The notes: a model not told the origin generated them from the letters alone. 64,000 nt of DNA from Halobacillus andaensis (GCF_014636475.1 NZ_BMEL01000003.1:310001-374000), one strand, 5' to 3'. Positions 7,807 to 17,675 are shown, counted from the first letter of the stretch. Translations and numbers: made by a program.

Positions 7807-8610
7807 GTGTTAGAATATAAAGTATACAGCAAAGTCAGTGGCAAAGAAGATTTAGTGCTGCTTCACGGCATGGGCGGGAATTCTAACATTTTCTATAAAC
7901 AGTTGAAGTATTACCGTGAACACTTTAATGTGATTACGATTCATTTACCAGGACATGGGAATTCGCCGAGTTTGAATAAATATGAAGGGGTATTCTCACA
8001 AGAGCTTGCCGCTCAGGAAGTGATTAAAACACTTGATCATTTAAATATTCAAAGAGCTCATTTTGTCGGCGTGTCTCTTGGTTCCATTATTCTTCACCAT
8101 ATGATGAAGAGTCACCCTGAGCGCATTGCGAGTGCCGTTCTTTCAGGAGCCATTACCCGATTTAATTTATTTTCAAAGTTTCTCCTATTTGTTGGACGAA
8201 TGATTAAATCAATTACTCCGCATTTGTGGATTTACTATCTTTTCGCTCATATTATTATGCCTAGAGCAAACCATAAGGCTTCAAGAGATATTTTTATTAA
8301 AGAAGCTAGAAAAATGAAGCGCGAGGATTTTATTGGTTGGTTTAATTCGGTCAATAAAGTTGCCCGTAGTTATGACCTGGTACCAAAACTAGCTAAAAGT
8401 ATTCCTAAGCTTTATGTATCCGGCAGTGAAGATCATCTTTTCATTAAGAACCTTAAAAAAGATATAAAGCATGATATTAATGCCACTTTCAAATTAATTG
8501 AAAAATGTGGCCACGTTTGTAATATTGAGCGCTATAAGGAATTTAATCAGGTCACCCTCGATTTTCTAAAAGGAAATCAAAGTGTGAAGTCTACGAAGCA
8601 AATTTCTTAA
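7807..8610 (+). CDS. alpha/beta hydrolase
   Basis: 267 residues with the classical hydrolase pattern: oxyanion loop HGMGGNS (about 20-26), PGHGNSP, nucleophile elbow GVSLGS with Ser90, an acidic residue in GSEDHLF (about 209) and His236 in CGHVCNIE. A helical cap lies between. Such proteins cleave esters, thioesters or similar small substrates. The start is GTG at 7807 with AGGAGG six bases before it. The next gene, an NAD-dependent reductase/epimerase, follows after 24 bases, and both end at one terminator, so they probably serve one pathway, perhaps lipid-like substrates. The substrate is unknown. Confidence 0.85.
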   Translation: MLEYKVYSKVSGKEDLVLLHGMGGNSNIFYKQLKYYREHFNVITIHLPGHGNSPSLNKYEGVFSQELAAQEVIKTLDHLNIQRAHFVGVSLGSIILHHMMKSHPERIASAVLSGAITRFNLFSKFLLFVGRMIKSITPHLWIYYLFAHIIMPRANHKASRDIFIKEARKMKREDFIGWFNSVNKVARSYDLVPKLAKSIPKLYVSGSEDHLFIKNLKKDIKHDINATFKLIEKCGHVCNIERYKEFNQVTLDFLKGNQSVKSTKQIS

Positions 8611-8634
8611 AGTACAGCTCCAGGAGTGAAGAAT

Positions 8635-9693
8635 TTGAATTTATTTTTAACAGGATCGACTGGTTTTCTCGGTGGTAAGCTTATTAGTAATTTAATGCAG
8701 GATACGGGTCACCACGTCTATGTATTAGTACGAAACGTTGAAAAAGGACAACGCTTAATCAGCCAGTTTACTGAAGAAAAACAAAACAGAATTCACCTGA
8801 TTAAGGGCGATATTACCGAACCCTACTGCGGTCTCTCTGAAGAATCCTTTAAAAAGCTTCAAGACCAGGGAATGGATGGCTTTTATCATTCAGCAGCACT
8901 CGTTAAATTCGATGTGGAACTGAGCGATGAACTATTTGAAATTAATTATGAAGGTACGAAGAACACTCTTGAACTGGCAAAATTATTAGGCGTTAAGAAG
9001 TTTTTCTATATTAGTACCGCTTATACAGTTGGCAAAAGCAGTCAAGGAGTTGAAGAACTCTACCCGTTAGACGCTGAGTACCATAATCCTTATGAAGCGA
9101 GTAAAGTACAATCGGAGCACTTAGTTTTTTCTTACAAGGACGAAATGGACGTCTCTATTTTCCGTCCGGCGATCATCGTTGGAGACTCAAAAACAGGTGA
9201 AGCTGATTCAGAATTTACGCTCTACGGGTTTATGCGTGCCCTTCACATCTTCAAACGACGGGTTGCACGAAAAAACCGGGGCGATGATACCGTTAAGTAT
9301 CGTGTGATCGCCAACGAAGAAGGGACATCTAATTTCGTTCCCGTTGATTATGTAGCTGACATTCTTAGTTTAGCCGTACAAAAAGCAGAGCCTAATAAAA
9401 TCTATAACATCACGAACCCAAATCCTCCGACAAATACGGAAATTCTCAATATGTTTAAGTCCGCATTAAGTTTTAAAGAACTAGACCTTGTCGATCATGC
9501 AAAAATGGAGGATTTAACAGAAGAAGAACAGCAGCTTAACGCGATGATTAACATCTTCCGAGTCTATTTAGCTGGTAATGTTACCTTTGATGATCACAAT
9601 ACACAAGAGCTTATCAAAGGGACGAATGTTGAACATCTAAACCTATCCTCAGAAACGCTGCAAATGATTATTGATGCTTACTTTAAACATTAA
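8635..9693 (+). CDS. extended SDR family NAD(P)-dependent oxidoreductase
   Basis: About 352 residues. Rossmann motif TGSTGFLGG at the N-terminus, the STAY motif and catalytic YEASK (Tyr153, Lys157), and long extended-SDR substrate domain. The sequence around GDITEPYCGLSEE is like thioester reductase or fatty acyl-CoA reductase relatives, so a carbonyl reductase on an acyl or isoprenoid substrate is possible. The GTG at 8626 is too close to AGGAG (8622-8626), so the TTG at 8635 is preferred. It is co-transcribed with the upstream hydrolase. Confidence 0.8.
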   Translation: MNLFLTGSTGFLGGKLISNLMQDTGHHVYVLVRNVEKGQRLISQFTEEKQNRIHLIKGDITEPYCGLSEESFKKLQDQGMDGFYHSAALVKFDVELSDELFEINYEGTKNTLELAKLLGVKKFFYISTAYTVGKSSQGVEELYPLDAEYHNPYEASKVQSEHLVFSYKDEMDVSIFRPAIIVGDSKTGEADSEFTLYGFMRALHIFKRRVARKNRGDDTVKYRVIANEEGTSNFVPVDYVADILSLAVQKAEPNKIYNITNPNPPTNTEILNMFKSALSFKELDLVDHAKMEDLTEEEQQLNAMINIFRVYLAGNVTFDDHNTQELIKGTNVEHLNLSSETLQMIIDAYFKH

Positions 9694-9731
9694 AAAACTC
9701 GAAGAATCCCTGAGATTCTTCGAGTTTTTTT
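9693..9731. terminator. bidirectional terminator between reductase and MFS genes
   Basis: Perfect stem ACTCGAAGAATC / GATTCTTCGAGT with a CCTGA-type loop, A-run on the left and T-run on the right, serving both converging genes. Confidence 0.85.
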
Positions 9732-9732
9732 A

Positions 9733-10914
9733 TTAGGAGGAAGCATAACCTTCCTGAGTCGATTTCTTACTGTTTAAGAATAGAGAAGTAATCAGCATCA
9801 TGACTAAGAAAACCAGTACAATACTAAATCCGCCTTTCTGACCAAATAGATCCGAAGCCAGTCCTACAATATAACCTGCTATACCTCCGCCGATACCAGA
9901 TGCAATATAGATTAGACCTAATGCGGAGCCGCTTGTTTTAGAAAGCTGGGTACCAAAAGCCGTTGCTGTTGGGAAAAGCGTGGAGAAGAACAAACCAGCA
10001 CCCGCAAACAAGTATGGAAAGCTATCCGCAAATAAGAAACTAATGCCTACCATTGCAACAGATCCGGCAGAGAACGTAATCAAAATAATACGTTCATTAA
10101 TCCAATTGGATAGATAAGCTACTGCCAGCCGGCCAATCATGAAAAATACAGAGAACAATGAAAGGATGGCGGCTACCATATCGTCTTTTTCCGCTGTTGA
10201 TAATCCACCTAAATCAAGCGACTTCAAATAGGTTGGGAAAAAGTTCGTAAATGAAACTTCTGCTGACACTTGAAGCATAAGGAATGCCATAAGGAATACG
10301 AACTGTGCATCCTTTAACATAGGAATAAAAGCCTTCAAATCAATGCGCTCGGCTCTGCCTGAAGGGAACGCTACCGACGTTACATAGATAATTACAGCCA
10401 CTAAACACACGGCAATCCCGATGTAAAACACGCGCCATGAAGCAAATTGGAACATGAAGTTTAATAACTGCGGGAACAAAACCATCCCTAAACCATAAAC
10501 CCCCATCGCATAGTTAAACATTTGTCGCTGCTTATCTGGATACGCCGCAGGAACGATGGCATTAGATGCTACGCCTAACGAACCTAAACCAAAACCAACG
10601 ATCATATAAAAACCTAAGAAGAACATAATATTAGGTGCCAACCCTGTACCTAAGAAACCAAGTCCCATTATGATGGAACCGACAATTGTCATCGCACGCA
10701 GCCCTTTTTTATCCGTGTAATAACCAATAATGACACTGGCTAACGTGAACCCTAGTTGGAAAATGAACACGATCAGCCCGAACTCGTCCATGTTCAATCC
10801 AATATCTTCTTCTACCTTATCTAGTACGATACCTTTCGTATTCGTTACTCCACCTGAAATAAATTGAGTAAACATAAGAATAATTAAAGCATGTATACTT
10901 TTTCCTTTAGTCAT
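9733..10914 (-). CDS. MFS transporter
   Basis: 393 residues, about 12 membrane segments in two halves, with the family signature between helices 2 and 3 (GYYTDKKGLRAM). The substrate cannot be read from the sequence. GGAGG lies 8 bases before the ATG. A stand-alone gene converging on the hydrolase/reductase pair. Confidence 0.85.
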   Translation of the reverse strand: MTKGKSIHALIILMFTQFISGGVTNTKGIVLDKVEEDIGLNMDEFGLIVFIFQLGFTLASVIIGYYTDKKGLRAMTIVGSIIMGLGFLGTGLAPNIMFFLGFYMIVGFGLGSLGVASNAIVPAAYPDKQRQMFNYAMGVYGLGMVLFPQLLNFMFQFASWRVFYIGIAVCLVAVIIYVTSVAFPSGRAERIDLKAFIPMLKDAQFVFLMAFLMLQVSAEVSFTNFFPTYLKSLDLGGLSTAEKDDMVAAILSLFSVFFMIGRLAVAYLSNWINERIILITFSAGSVAMVGISFLFADSFPYLFAGAGLFFSTLFPTATAFGTQLSKTSGSALGLIYIASGIGGGIAGYIVGLASDLFGQKGGFSIVLVFLVMMLITSLFLNSKKSTQEGYASS

Positions 10915-11043
10915 GATGACTACCTCCTGAATGGTTACACTTTACTGTCCAAAAATAATTCCATTCCGGGAGATACCCGCTCATTATATTAGTAAAACGA
11001 TGATTCTTTATGTAAGCGTTACTTTATAAAAGTTCTATTTTTC

Positions 11044-11076
11044 AAAAAAATCTGCCCTTGGAAGAGGACAGATTTA
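11044..11076 (-). terminator. terminator of the CynX-type transporter gene
   Basis: Stem AAATCTGTCC / GGGCAGATTT (one G-T pair), followed on the minus strand by seven T. The rest of the gap 10915-11135 shows nothing else. Confidence 0.75.
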
Positions 11077-11135
11077 ATAAGCTTACCGTTTATTTTTCTT
11101 CACAGTGTAAAGAGATAGCTTATGCATTAGTGAAA

Positions 11136-12338
11136 TCATTTGGCAGCCAAGGAAACCTCTTCGATGTATTTATCTCTTCCTGCTCCTATTCCCGCACTAA
11201 CCATGATCACAACGATGCCTATAAAAATAACGATTCCAGGTGTCCAGGTTTGAGTAAAGTCATAGAGCATTCCAATTAAAATAGGTCCTACAGCAGCCAG
11301 CGCGTAGCCGATCGATTGAGCCATTCCTGATAAGTTAGAAGCCTGGGTTGCTGTGGAAGCGCGCAAACTTAAAAATGTTAAAGCTAAACTAACTGAAGAA
11401 CCTTGAGCAAGACCAATGATCGCAATACATAGGGTTAACCATACAACACCTGAACCAAATAACATACCTGATAATCCTATTAGATACAAAATTCCGATGC
11501 TGAGCACGATGCCGCGCTGGTTGGTGATGCGTCCCGCTAAAACAGGCGTTATAAAAGTACCTGGCAGCCCAACAATTTGCATGAAAGAAAGCATCCACCC
11601 CGCTGTAGAAGGGGTCATTCCTCGACTTTGCATTATTTCTGGAAGCCACGTAATCAGACAATAAAACATAAAAGATTGCATGCCCATAAAGATCGTCACT
11701 TGCCAGGCAAGCTTCGAGCGAAAGAGCGGGCTGTTTTTTATATTGATCTTTGGAATTTTAACGGGCTTACGTTTTATAGTCGTTTGAGGAATCCATACTA
11801 CCATAGCAATAATTCCCAACACAGCCCATACTCCTAATGAACCTTGCCACCCGCTTGACATACGTTGAGCTAAAGGAAAACTTATACCCGAACCTACCGC
11901 TGCCCATGCGCTTAAGGAAATCGAATAAATGCCGGTAAGCAGACCTACTTTATCTGGGAACTGCTGCTTAACGAGGCTTGGAAGCAGTACGTTACAAATA
12001 GCTACTCCGATACCAATGAGGGCTGTTCCGATGAAAAGAGTGGTTACCCATTCAATTGAACGGACCAATATGCCAACCGTAAGCACGAACATTCCAATAA
12101 AAATAGCCTGGCCTTGCCCGACTTTTAAGCCTAAGCGAGGAGCTAGCGCAGAAAGCACGGCAAATGCAATGAGAGGAAGAGTTGTCAGCATTCCTGCTAT
12201 TCCATTTGTTATCGAAAGGTCTTCTCGAATAGAACTGATTAATGGCCCTACTGCTGTAAGCGATGGCCTTAAATTTAAAGCAATAAGAACAATACCAACT
12301 ATAAGCCACTTTCTTTTATGTATAGGGTTATAGAACAT
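11136..12338 (-). CDS. CynX/NimT family MFS transporter
   Basis: 400 residues with 12 membrane segments. The opening WLIVGIVLIALNLRPSLTAVGP is characteristic of the cyanate/2-nitroimidazole (CynX/NimT, B. subtilis YycB) group. GGGGGAGA precedes the ATG. The upstream phosphotransferase gene ends only 21 bases before it, so both are likely in one transcript. That pairing suggests export or resistance to a small foreign compound, but the substrate is unknown. Confidence 0.85.
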   Translation of the reverse strand: MFYNPIHKRKWLIVGIVLIALNLRPSLTAVGPLISSIREDLSITNGIAGMLTTLPLIAFAVLSALAPRLGLKVGQGQAIFIGMFVLTVGILVRSIEWVTTLFIGTALIGIGVAICNVLLPSLVKQQFPDKVGLLTGIYSISLSAWAAVGSGISFPLAQRMSSGWQGSLGVWAVLGIIAMVVWIPQTTIKRKPVKIPKINIKNSPLFRSKLAWQVTIFMGMQSFMFYCLITWLPEIMQSRGMTPSTAGWMLSFMQIVGLPGTFITPVLAGRITNQRGIVLSIGILYLIGLSGMLFGSGVVWLTLCIAIIGLAQGSSVSLALTFLSLRASTATQASNLSGMAQSIGYALAAVGPILIGMLYDFTQTWTPGIVIFIGIVVIMVSAGIGAGRDKYIEEVSLAAK

Positions 12339-12359
12339 AAACCGTCTCTCCCCCTTTTC

Positions 12360-13295
12360 TTAAAAAATTCCTTTTCCAATGTCTCTATTATACGTACTTT
12401 TATAGAGGGAGCGAAAAATCTCAACCCCTGAAAGAAAAGTTTTGTCATAATGATTGGAAACCGGATCCACTGTCCACGAAGCAGCAAGAACAGTATGACA
12501 AAATCCCCATAATAACAGTCTTTCTTTGTTTAAATTAAGCTCCTCCATAAAAATCTTAATGCGGTCTTCGATGCACTGCTTTCGTTTTTGGGCAGGCAAT
12601 CGATTTAATAAAAATTGGATGAGATCATACTCCACTTCTCCTACTAACCCTTTTGGATCAATAGCAAGCCAATCCTTATCCCTTCGTTTTAAAATATTAT
12701 AATGATGAAAGTCCCCATGAAGGATATAGCGAGACTGTAGGGTTTCATTTAAAAAGTCAAAAACAGCTATAGCCTCTTGTAATGTGCCTTCCGATATCGG
12801 TCCTATGCCATCAGGGTGGTTTGCATAGATTTTTCTTAACTGATTTTCTCTGCTTTTAGTCGTTGGAAGCGTTACATCCCCCGTGTCCTTTGTTACTAAT
12901 TGACGGACTAGCTTAGCAGCAATTCGAGTCGATGAATGATCTTGTTCCAGATCTGATAAAGGAGTTCCAGGTTGTACTTTTTCTAAAAGAAGAATCCTTC
13001 TACTGACATCTTCATCTATTACTTGAACTCGGCCATTTGGATTCAAAGATAAAAGTGCTTTACGTTCATCGTCATAACCCTCTTCAGGTAATGATAATTT
13101 CACGACTACCTCTTCCCCACTTGTAAGAGTAGCAGGTGCAACAAAATTATAAGACAGCTCAAAGGGCTCATGGATCTTCAATGACCACCTTTCCTCACAG
13201 TAGGCAATTAAGTTAGGAATTTCATCAAGAAAGGCTTGACCTTTATCTGGACAAGCCAATAATACATTGTGAACGAATTTTTTTGGAAAATTCAT
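12360..13295 (-). CDS. aminoglycoside/hydroxyurea phosphotransferase family protein
   Basis: 311 residues with the kinase-like fold of the APH(6)/hydroxyurea phosphotransferase group: catalytic loop LHGDFHHYN, metal-binding IDPKG, and N-terminal nucleotide-binding region VVKLSLPEE. Family members phosphorylate streptomycin or related compounds in the cytoplasm; chromosomal Bacillus members often have unknown native substrates. AAGGAG precedes the ATG. It is followed after 21 bases by a CynX-type transporter. Resistance activity is possible but not shown by sequence. Confidence 0.85.
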   Translation of the reverse strand: MNFPKKFVHNVLLACPDKGQAFLDEIPNLIAYCEERWSLKIHEPFELSYNFVAPATLTSGEEVVVKLSLPEEGYDDERKALLSLNPNGRVQVIDEDVSRRILLLEKVQPGTPLSDLEQDHSSTRIAAKLVRQLVTKDTGDVTLPTTKSRENQLRKIYANHPDGIGPISEGTLQEAIAVFDFLNETLQSRYILHGDFHHYNILKRRDKDWLAIDPKGLVGEVEYDLIQFLLNRLPAQKRKQCIEDRIKIFMEELNLNKERLLLWGFCHTVLAASWTVDPVSNHYDKTFLSGVEIFRSLYKSTYNRDIGKGIF

Positions 13296-13341
13296 CTACT
13301 CTTCTCCTTAAAGGGAATAAACTCTCTTTTCATAAACAAGC

Positions 13342-13368
13342 AGCTCGGTTCTCTATTTGAACCGAGCT
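13342..13368 (-). terminator. terminator after the DUF2867-type oxidoreductase gene
   Basis: Perfect 10-bp stem AGCTCGGTTC / GAACCGAGCT with a seven-base loop; the T-run on the minus strand is weak. Confidence 0.6.
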
Positions 13369-13374
13369 TCCCTG

Positions 13375-14838
13375 TTATGTTGTTATTTCTACATTTCCTC
13401 TCACTATCCTGCTTTTATTTTCAGTAGACTTTATCATACTTTGTAAATGTTTACGGAACAGATACATGACAAAAATATGTGCTTTGGCTTGCGTATATTT
13501 ATAAACGAACCATGGAAGAGAAGGCATGTAATCATGAATCGCTACGATACATTCCTGCGAGTCAGGAATTTGCCTGAATTCTAAGCGGCCCCGTTCATTT
13601 TTACTAGCATCGAAAAATACGCCGCCTGTTAAATAGTATAACGTACGGTTTGCTGTACTGCGTTCCGTAGAATAGCCCATTTTCAAGAGGGGCTGGCCCG
13701 TTAATGCTGTTTTTATCTTATAATTATTTTTCTGATCGCTTTCCGTTTGGATCATGGGAGCAAATTTTTCTGCAAGCCACTCTACATAATGTTTGGCAGC
13801 CCACGTCGCATCTTTGCCTTCAGGAAGACAAATACGCTGAACCGATCGTACATCCTTTTGAACTTGTGGTGTTTTCCTTTTTTTCTTAGAAGATCCCGAT
13901 TGTTCTGCTTCTTCCTTAAGGGACCACTCGGCTGCTTCTTTAAACGTCATTGTTCCTTCACTTACTTCCTTTTCCATCCGTTCTGGACTGGCCGTCATCG
14001 GATGCACAAGGCTTTCTATTAATGGATATACCATTTCTTTAGGGGATTGAGTCGTTAAACTGACCCACAGCCTTGAAAGCTTCACGGTAATAAAAGGAAC
14101 ATCAAATAGTCGTGGGTTTTTGCCCATAGCTTCTGCGGTTTGAAGCATCATTTCTTTATATGTCATGACCTCGGGACCACCTACATCAATGGCTTTTCCT
14201 TTTAAATTTTGGTTGTCTATACTCGTATTGAGGGCGTTTAACACGTCCGGTAAAGCAATCGGATGTGTTTTTATTCGAGTCCATTTTGGTAAAGCCATAA
14301 TCGGCAGTCGTTTCACCAGTTTAGCAAGTATAGGAAAGGATGAGCCTTTAGGTCCCACGATAAGTGCTGCCCGAATCGTCGTAACCGGCACACCATAAGC
14401 ACCTAAAATTTTTTCAACTTCAAGCCGGCTCCTTAGGTGACGAGACAGTCGTTTGGCTTTTGGTATAATACCGCTCAAATAAACGATCTGTTTTACGCCT
14501 TGCTTCTTTGCTGCTTGGGCGAAATTATCCGATAGAATGACATCCATATCTTCAAATGACCCTTGAGTGAGTTTAGCGGAGGGCAGCATTGAGTGAACGA
14601 GGTATACGGCAATATCGGCACCTTCAAGTCCTTTTTCCGCGTCTGCCATCGAATACAAATCACAGGAACGCCATGTCACATGTTCACTATCCTCTTTGTG
14701 ATCTCCGTTTCTTGATAAGGCAATAACATCTGCATATTTCGTTAATTTTTCTAGCAAGTTATTTCCTATATATCCGGTGGCTCCGGTCAGCGCGACTACT
14801 GGCCGCTTCTTATTAATAATGGTGTTATTCACTTTCAT
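13375..14838 (-). CDS. SDR family oxidoreductase with C-terminal DUF2867-like domain
   Basis: 487 residues in two parts. Residues about 13-300 form an atypical NAD(P)-binding Rossmann domain (VALTGATGYIGNNLL) of the NmrA/epimerase type; the last 150 residues resemble DUF2867, a START-like domain (LPWFVYKYTQAKAHIFVMYLF near the end). The fusion is a known Bacillus arrangement of unknown function. AGGAGG lies only three bases before the ATG at 14838, a tight spacing, but no better in-frame start exists. The gene stands alone. Confidence 0.8.
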   Translation of the reverse strand: MKVNNTIINKKRPVVALTGATGYIGNNLLEKLTKYADVIALSRNGDHKEDSEHVTWRSCDLYSMADAEKGLEGADIAVYLVHSMLPSAKLTQGSFEDMDVILSDNFAQAAKKQGVKQIVYLSGIIPKAKRLSRHLRSRLEVEKILGAYGVPVTTIRAALIVGPKGSSFPILAKLVKRLPIMALPKWTRIKTHPIALPDVLNALNTSIDNQNLKGKAIDVGGPEVMTYKEMMLQTAEAMGKNPRLFDVPFITVKLSRLWVSLTTQSPKEMVYPLIESLVHPMTASPERMEKEVSEGTMTFKEAAEWSLKEEAEQSGSSKKKRKTPQVQKDVRSVQRICLPEGKDATWAAKHYVEWLAEKFAPMIQTESDQKNNYKIKTALTGQPLLKMGYSTERSTANRTLYYLTGGVFFDASKNERGRLEFRQIPDSQECIVAIHDYMPSLPWFVYKYTQAKAHIFVMYLFRKHLQSMIKSTENKSRIVRGNVEITT

Positions 14839-14916
14839 CTGCCTCCTGTACGATGTAGTTATGGACCCTTACCCTGTTCTTTACTAATGATAACTTGGGG
14901 AGATGCTCATAAAGAA

Positions 14917-14936
14917 AGCCCCAAACAGTTGGGGCT
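14917..14936 (-). terminator. terminator of the acyl-CoA ligase gene
   Basis: Stem AGCCCCAA / TTGGGGCT with a four-base loop overlapping the stop codon region, followed on the minus strand by TTCTTT. Confidence 0.75.
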
Positions 14937-16515
14937 ACTTCACCATTCGATCTTCATGTTTCCAGAACTCTTTACGTAACTGGACTTTTTGAATTTTTCC
15001 AGAAGCTGTTTTTGGAAGCTCTTCAACGAACGAGAAACTTTTTGGCACTTTAAAATGGGCTAATTTATTACGGCAGTATTCTGTCAGCTCTTCCTCTGTT
15101 AAGGAATGCCCTTCCCTTTCAACAACCACAGCATGAGGAGTTTCTCCCCACTTTTCGTGTGGAACCGCAATGACAGCTGTCTCTAAAATAGAAGGGTGAT
15201 CGTATAACGCGGCTTCTACTTCAATCGAAGAAATATTCTCTCCTCCACTGATAATGACATCCTTCTTCCGATCGACAATTTCAATATACCCTCTTTCGTC
15301 TACGATCGCCATGTCACCTGTATACAGCCACCCGTCACGGATCGTTTCATTCGTAGCTTCTGGATTTTTATAATAGCCTTCCATCACATTGTTGGAGCGG
15401 GTACCAATTTCGCCAATTGATTTCCCGTCTCTTGGTACCTCTTTACCAAATTCATCTAAAACTCTCACTTTCGATCCTACCATTTCATAGCCTGTTTTTG
15501 CTTTTAGCAGGTATTGCTCTTCCTTGGGTAATTCTTGTTCCATGGAACGCAAAATGGAAGTGGTAATAAGCGGCGTTATTTCTGTCATTCCATAGACTTG
15601 GATAAACTCCCAGTCCATTTCTTCTTCTACTTTTCTCACAAACGCAGGAGGGGGAGCTGACCCTGCAATCACAATCCTCCCTTTTTCAGGCAAAGAGATT
15701 GGGTTAGATTCATATTGTTCTAATAACATATTTAAAACGGTTGGAGCCATATGCATAATAGAAACCTGGTGATCTTTTACCTTTTGTAAAATTAACTCCG
15801 GATCCACTTTCCGCAGCATCACTTGAGTTGCACCATTTAACGTGTAGTAAAAAGGAGAACCCCATCCGTTCACATGGAACATCGGCAAAACATGCAATAA
15901 TGTATCTTGGTCAGAAACTCGCAAATGATGCATCGCAGATAGGGCATGTAAATAATTTGATCGGTGAGAAAGCAGTACTCCTTTTGGGTTGCCTGTAGTA
16001 CCGCTTGTATATAAAAGGCTCGCAATATCCGATTCTTCAATCGGCTCACGGTCAAAATCGTCCGATGAATAGTTGCTCCTCCAACTCTCATAAGCTAGAT
16101 GGCCATCAAAAGAATTACCGTGAATAATCACTTCTTGCAGCTGGGGAATCTCATGCAGAACGGACTTCACTAGAGAATAAAGCTCCTCATCAACAAATAG
16201 TACCTTGCTTTCACTATGAGTTAATATAAACTTATAATCTTCAGGCTTTAATCGTGTATTTAAAGGAGTCATCACTCCTCCCACTTGAAAGACTCCGTAA
16301 AACCCTTCAAGCATTTCACTTGTATTGGGAGCTAAGTAAGCAACTTTATCTCCTTTTTCCACACCTAAATCTTGTAAACCACGTGATAATTGATTGACTC
16401 GATCATTTAATTGATCGTAAGTTAGTGTCTGGTGATCATCAATAATCGCTGGCTTACTACCATAAAGTTCAACAGCTCGGTCCAAAAAATCTGTTAGTAC
16501 TAATGGGACATGCAT
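14935..16515 (-). CDS. acyl-CoA synthetase (AMP-forming fatty acid CoA ligase)
   Basis: 526 residues of the ANL superfamily. The phosphate-binding loop TSGTTGNPKG is at 170-179, the adenine motif YGMTE is intact, GWLYTGDMA and DRKKDVIISGGENI mark the hinge, and the catalytic lysine lies in KTASGKIQK near the C-terminus. It activates a medium- or long-chain fatty acid with ATP and CoA in the cytoplasm. The gene is monocistronic with its own terminator; a palindrome about 60 bases upstream could be its operator. The chain length cannot be inferred. Confidence 0.9.
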   Translation of the reverse strand: MHVPLVLTDFLDRAVELYGSKPAIIDDHQTLTYDQLNDRVNQLSRGLQDLGVEKGDKVAYLAPNTSEMLEGFYGVFQVGGVMTPLNTRLKPEDYKFILTHSESKVLFVDEELYSLVKSVLHEIPQLQEVIIHGNSFDGHLAYESWRSNYSSDDFDREPIEESDIASLLYTSGTTGNPKGVLLSHRSNYLHALSAMHHLRVSDQDTLLHVLPMFHVNGWGSPFYYTLNGATQVMLRKVDPELILQKVKDHQVSIMHMAPTVLNMLLEQYESNPISLPEKGRIVIAGSAPPPAFVRKVEEEMDWEFIQVYGMTEITPLITTSILRSMEQELPKEEQYLLKAKTGYEMVGSKVRVLDEFGKEVPRDGKSIGEIGTRSNNVMEGYYKNPEATNETIRDGWLYTGDMAIVDERGYIEIVDRKKDVIISGGENISSIEVEAALYDHPSILETAVIAVPHEKWGETPHAVVVEREGHSLTEEELTEYCRNKLAHFKVPKSFSFVEELPKTASGKIQKVQLRKEFWKHEDRMVK

Positions 16516-16573
16516 ACTTTTTCCTCCCCTTCCGTTAAATAAAGCGGTTACATTTTATTGTAAAGAATGCACT

Positions 16574-16603
16574 GTTATATATCAAACAAAACAGATATAT
16601 AAC
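16574..16603. promoter_or_regulatory. perfect 10-bp inverted repeat upstream of the acyl-CoA ligase gene
   Basis: GTTATATATC and GATATATAAC are separated by exactly 10 A-rich bases. It lies 59 bases before the ligase start. It lacks the features of a good terminator (no GC in the stem), so an operator is more likely. It does not resemble the Bacillus FadR site. Confidence 0.4.
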
Positions 16604-16650
16604 AAAAAAACTCCCAATCTATGAAAATAGAAAGGAAGTTCTCAAACGTA

Positions 16651-16944
16651 TTAAGCGATACCTAATGCGATCAACATGATATAAGTCATCATTAGAAAGG
16701 CGCCAGCATGAAGAAGGACGAGCAGCCATTTCGTCCATCCGCTGCCTTTTAATCCTACAAATACTCCACCTAAAGGAAACAAAAGCATAAGAATGACAGT
16801 CACTCTGCCAAGCCCCCAAAATGAAAACCCGCTTACTAATAAGACAAATAATGCAATGAAAATACCAAGCAATACAAGTGATGCTATGTTAAATTTTTTC
16901 TTTTTATTTATTTCATCTGATGTTAAGTAAAAACTGTTCGCCAT
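16651..16944 (-). CDS. small three-helix membrane protein, unknown
   Basis: 97 residues starting MANSFYLTSDEINKKKK, then three hydrophobic helices that fill the rest. I chose the ATG at 16944 with AGGAGG 11 bases before it, rather than the longer frame to 17001. A DUF-type membrane protein with no motif that I recognise. Confidence 0.65.
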   Translation of the reverse strand: MANSFYLTSDEINKKKKFNIASLVLLGIFIALFVLLVSGFSFWGLGRVTVILMLLFPLGGVFVGLKGSGWTKWLLVLLHAGAFLMMTYIMLIALGIA

Positions 16945-17102
16945 TGAATTGGCATCCTCCTGTCGACAAAATAATTGATCTTTCTTTATTATAGTATTCA
17001 TGTAAAGTGAGAAGAAGGTCCGGAATGCTTAAAAGTCCTACTTATTAAAAAGAAAGTTTGATTAAAAAGTCACAGTTGTTTTTACTAAGCATACCAAATC
17101 CT

Positions 17103-17600
17103 CTATCCCCATAAAAGCTTAGCCATATAATATTCATCGACATACGTATTGTTCATTTTCAAAGAATCTCTTTTACACCCTTCAATTTCATACCCATTTT
17201 TCTTATACAAATGAACAGCCGCTGTATTTTTTACCACTGTCGTCAATTCAATTCGATGAATCCCTCTTTCTCTCGCCCATTCCTCAAGGGAATTTAATAA
17301 GCTGCTGCCTGCTCCCTTCCCTTGAAAATCCTGTATAACGCCTAAAACGATGGAAATTGTATGTTGATTGCGATTGGCCTTTCCTCCAAAAGCTAAAGCA
17401 TACCCAATCCATTGATTCTCAGCCTCAGCAATTAAAATGGTGGAATGAGGGTCATTGATAAAAGCTTTTACCTTTTCGAGCTGATGACCTGATTTTCGCT
17501 CCCCAGGTTCCATCAGCATATAGGCTGCTTCCCTCTCCACTTGATCCGTTAATTCAAGAAATACTTTTACATCATCTCTATGTAATTCTTTAATTTTCAC
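17103..17600 (-). CDS. GNAT family N-acetyltransferase
   Basis: About 165 residues from a GTG at 17600, which sits behind GGAAGGAAG. The acetyl-CoA binding motif A is clear (IQDFQGKGAGSSLLNSLEEWA), followed by IELTTVVKNTAAVHLYKKNGY, typical of acetyltransferases acting on protein N-termini or small molecules. An upstream extension to 17675 is in frame but has a Cys-rich, unlikely N-terminus. Substrate unknown. Confidence 0.8.
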   Translation of the reverse strand: MKIKELHRDDVKVFLELTDQVEREAAYMLMEPGERKSGHQLEKVKAFINDPHSTILIAEAENQWIGYALAFGGKANRNQHTISIVLGVIQDFQGKGAGSSLLNSLEEWARERGIHRIELTTVVKNTAAVHLYKKNGYEIEGCKRDSLKMNNTYVDEYYMAKLLWG

Positions 17601-17675
17601 GACATTCTTCCTTCCAATATAAAAATCGTTATGAATCAGATTCGACACGCAGCATCCATTTCCTTTTTTCCACAT

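Noticed and set aside
12360-13295. Acquired streptomycin resistance gene on a mobile element
   Set aside because: No transposase, integron or compositional break; its surroundings look like normal chromosome.
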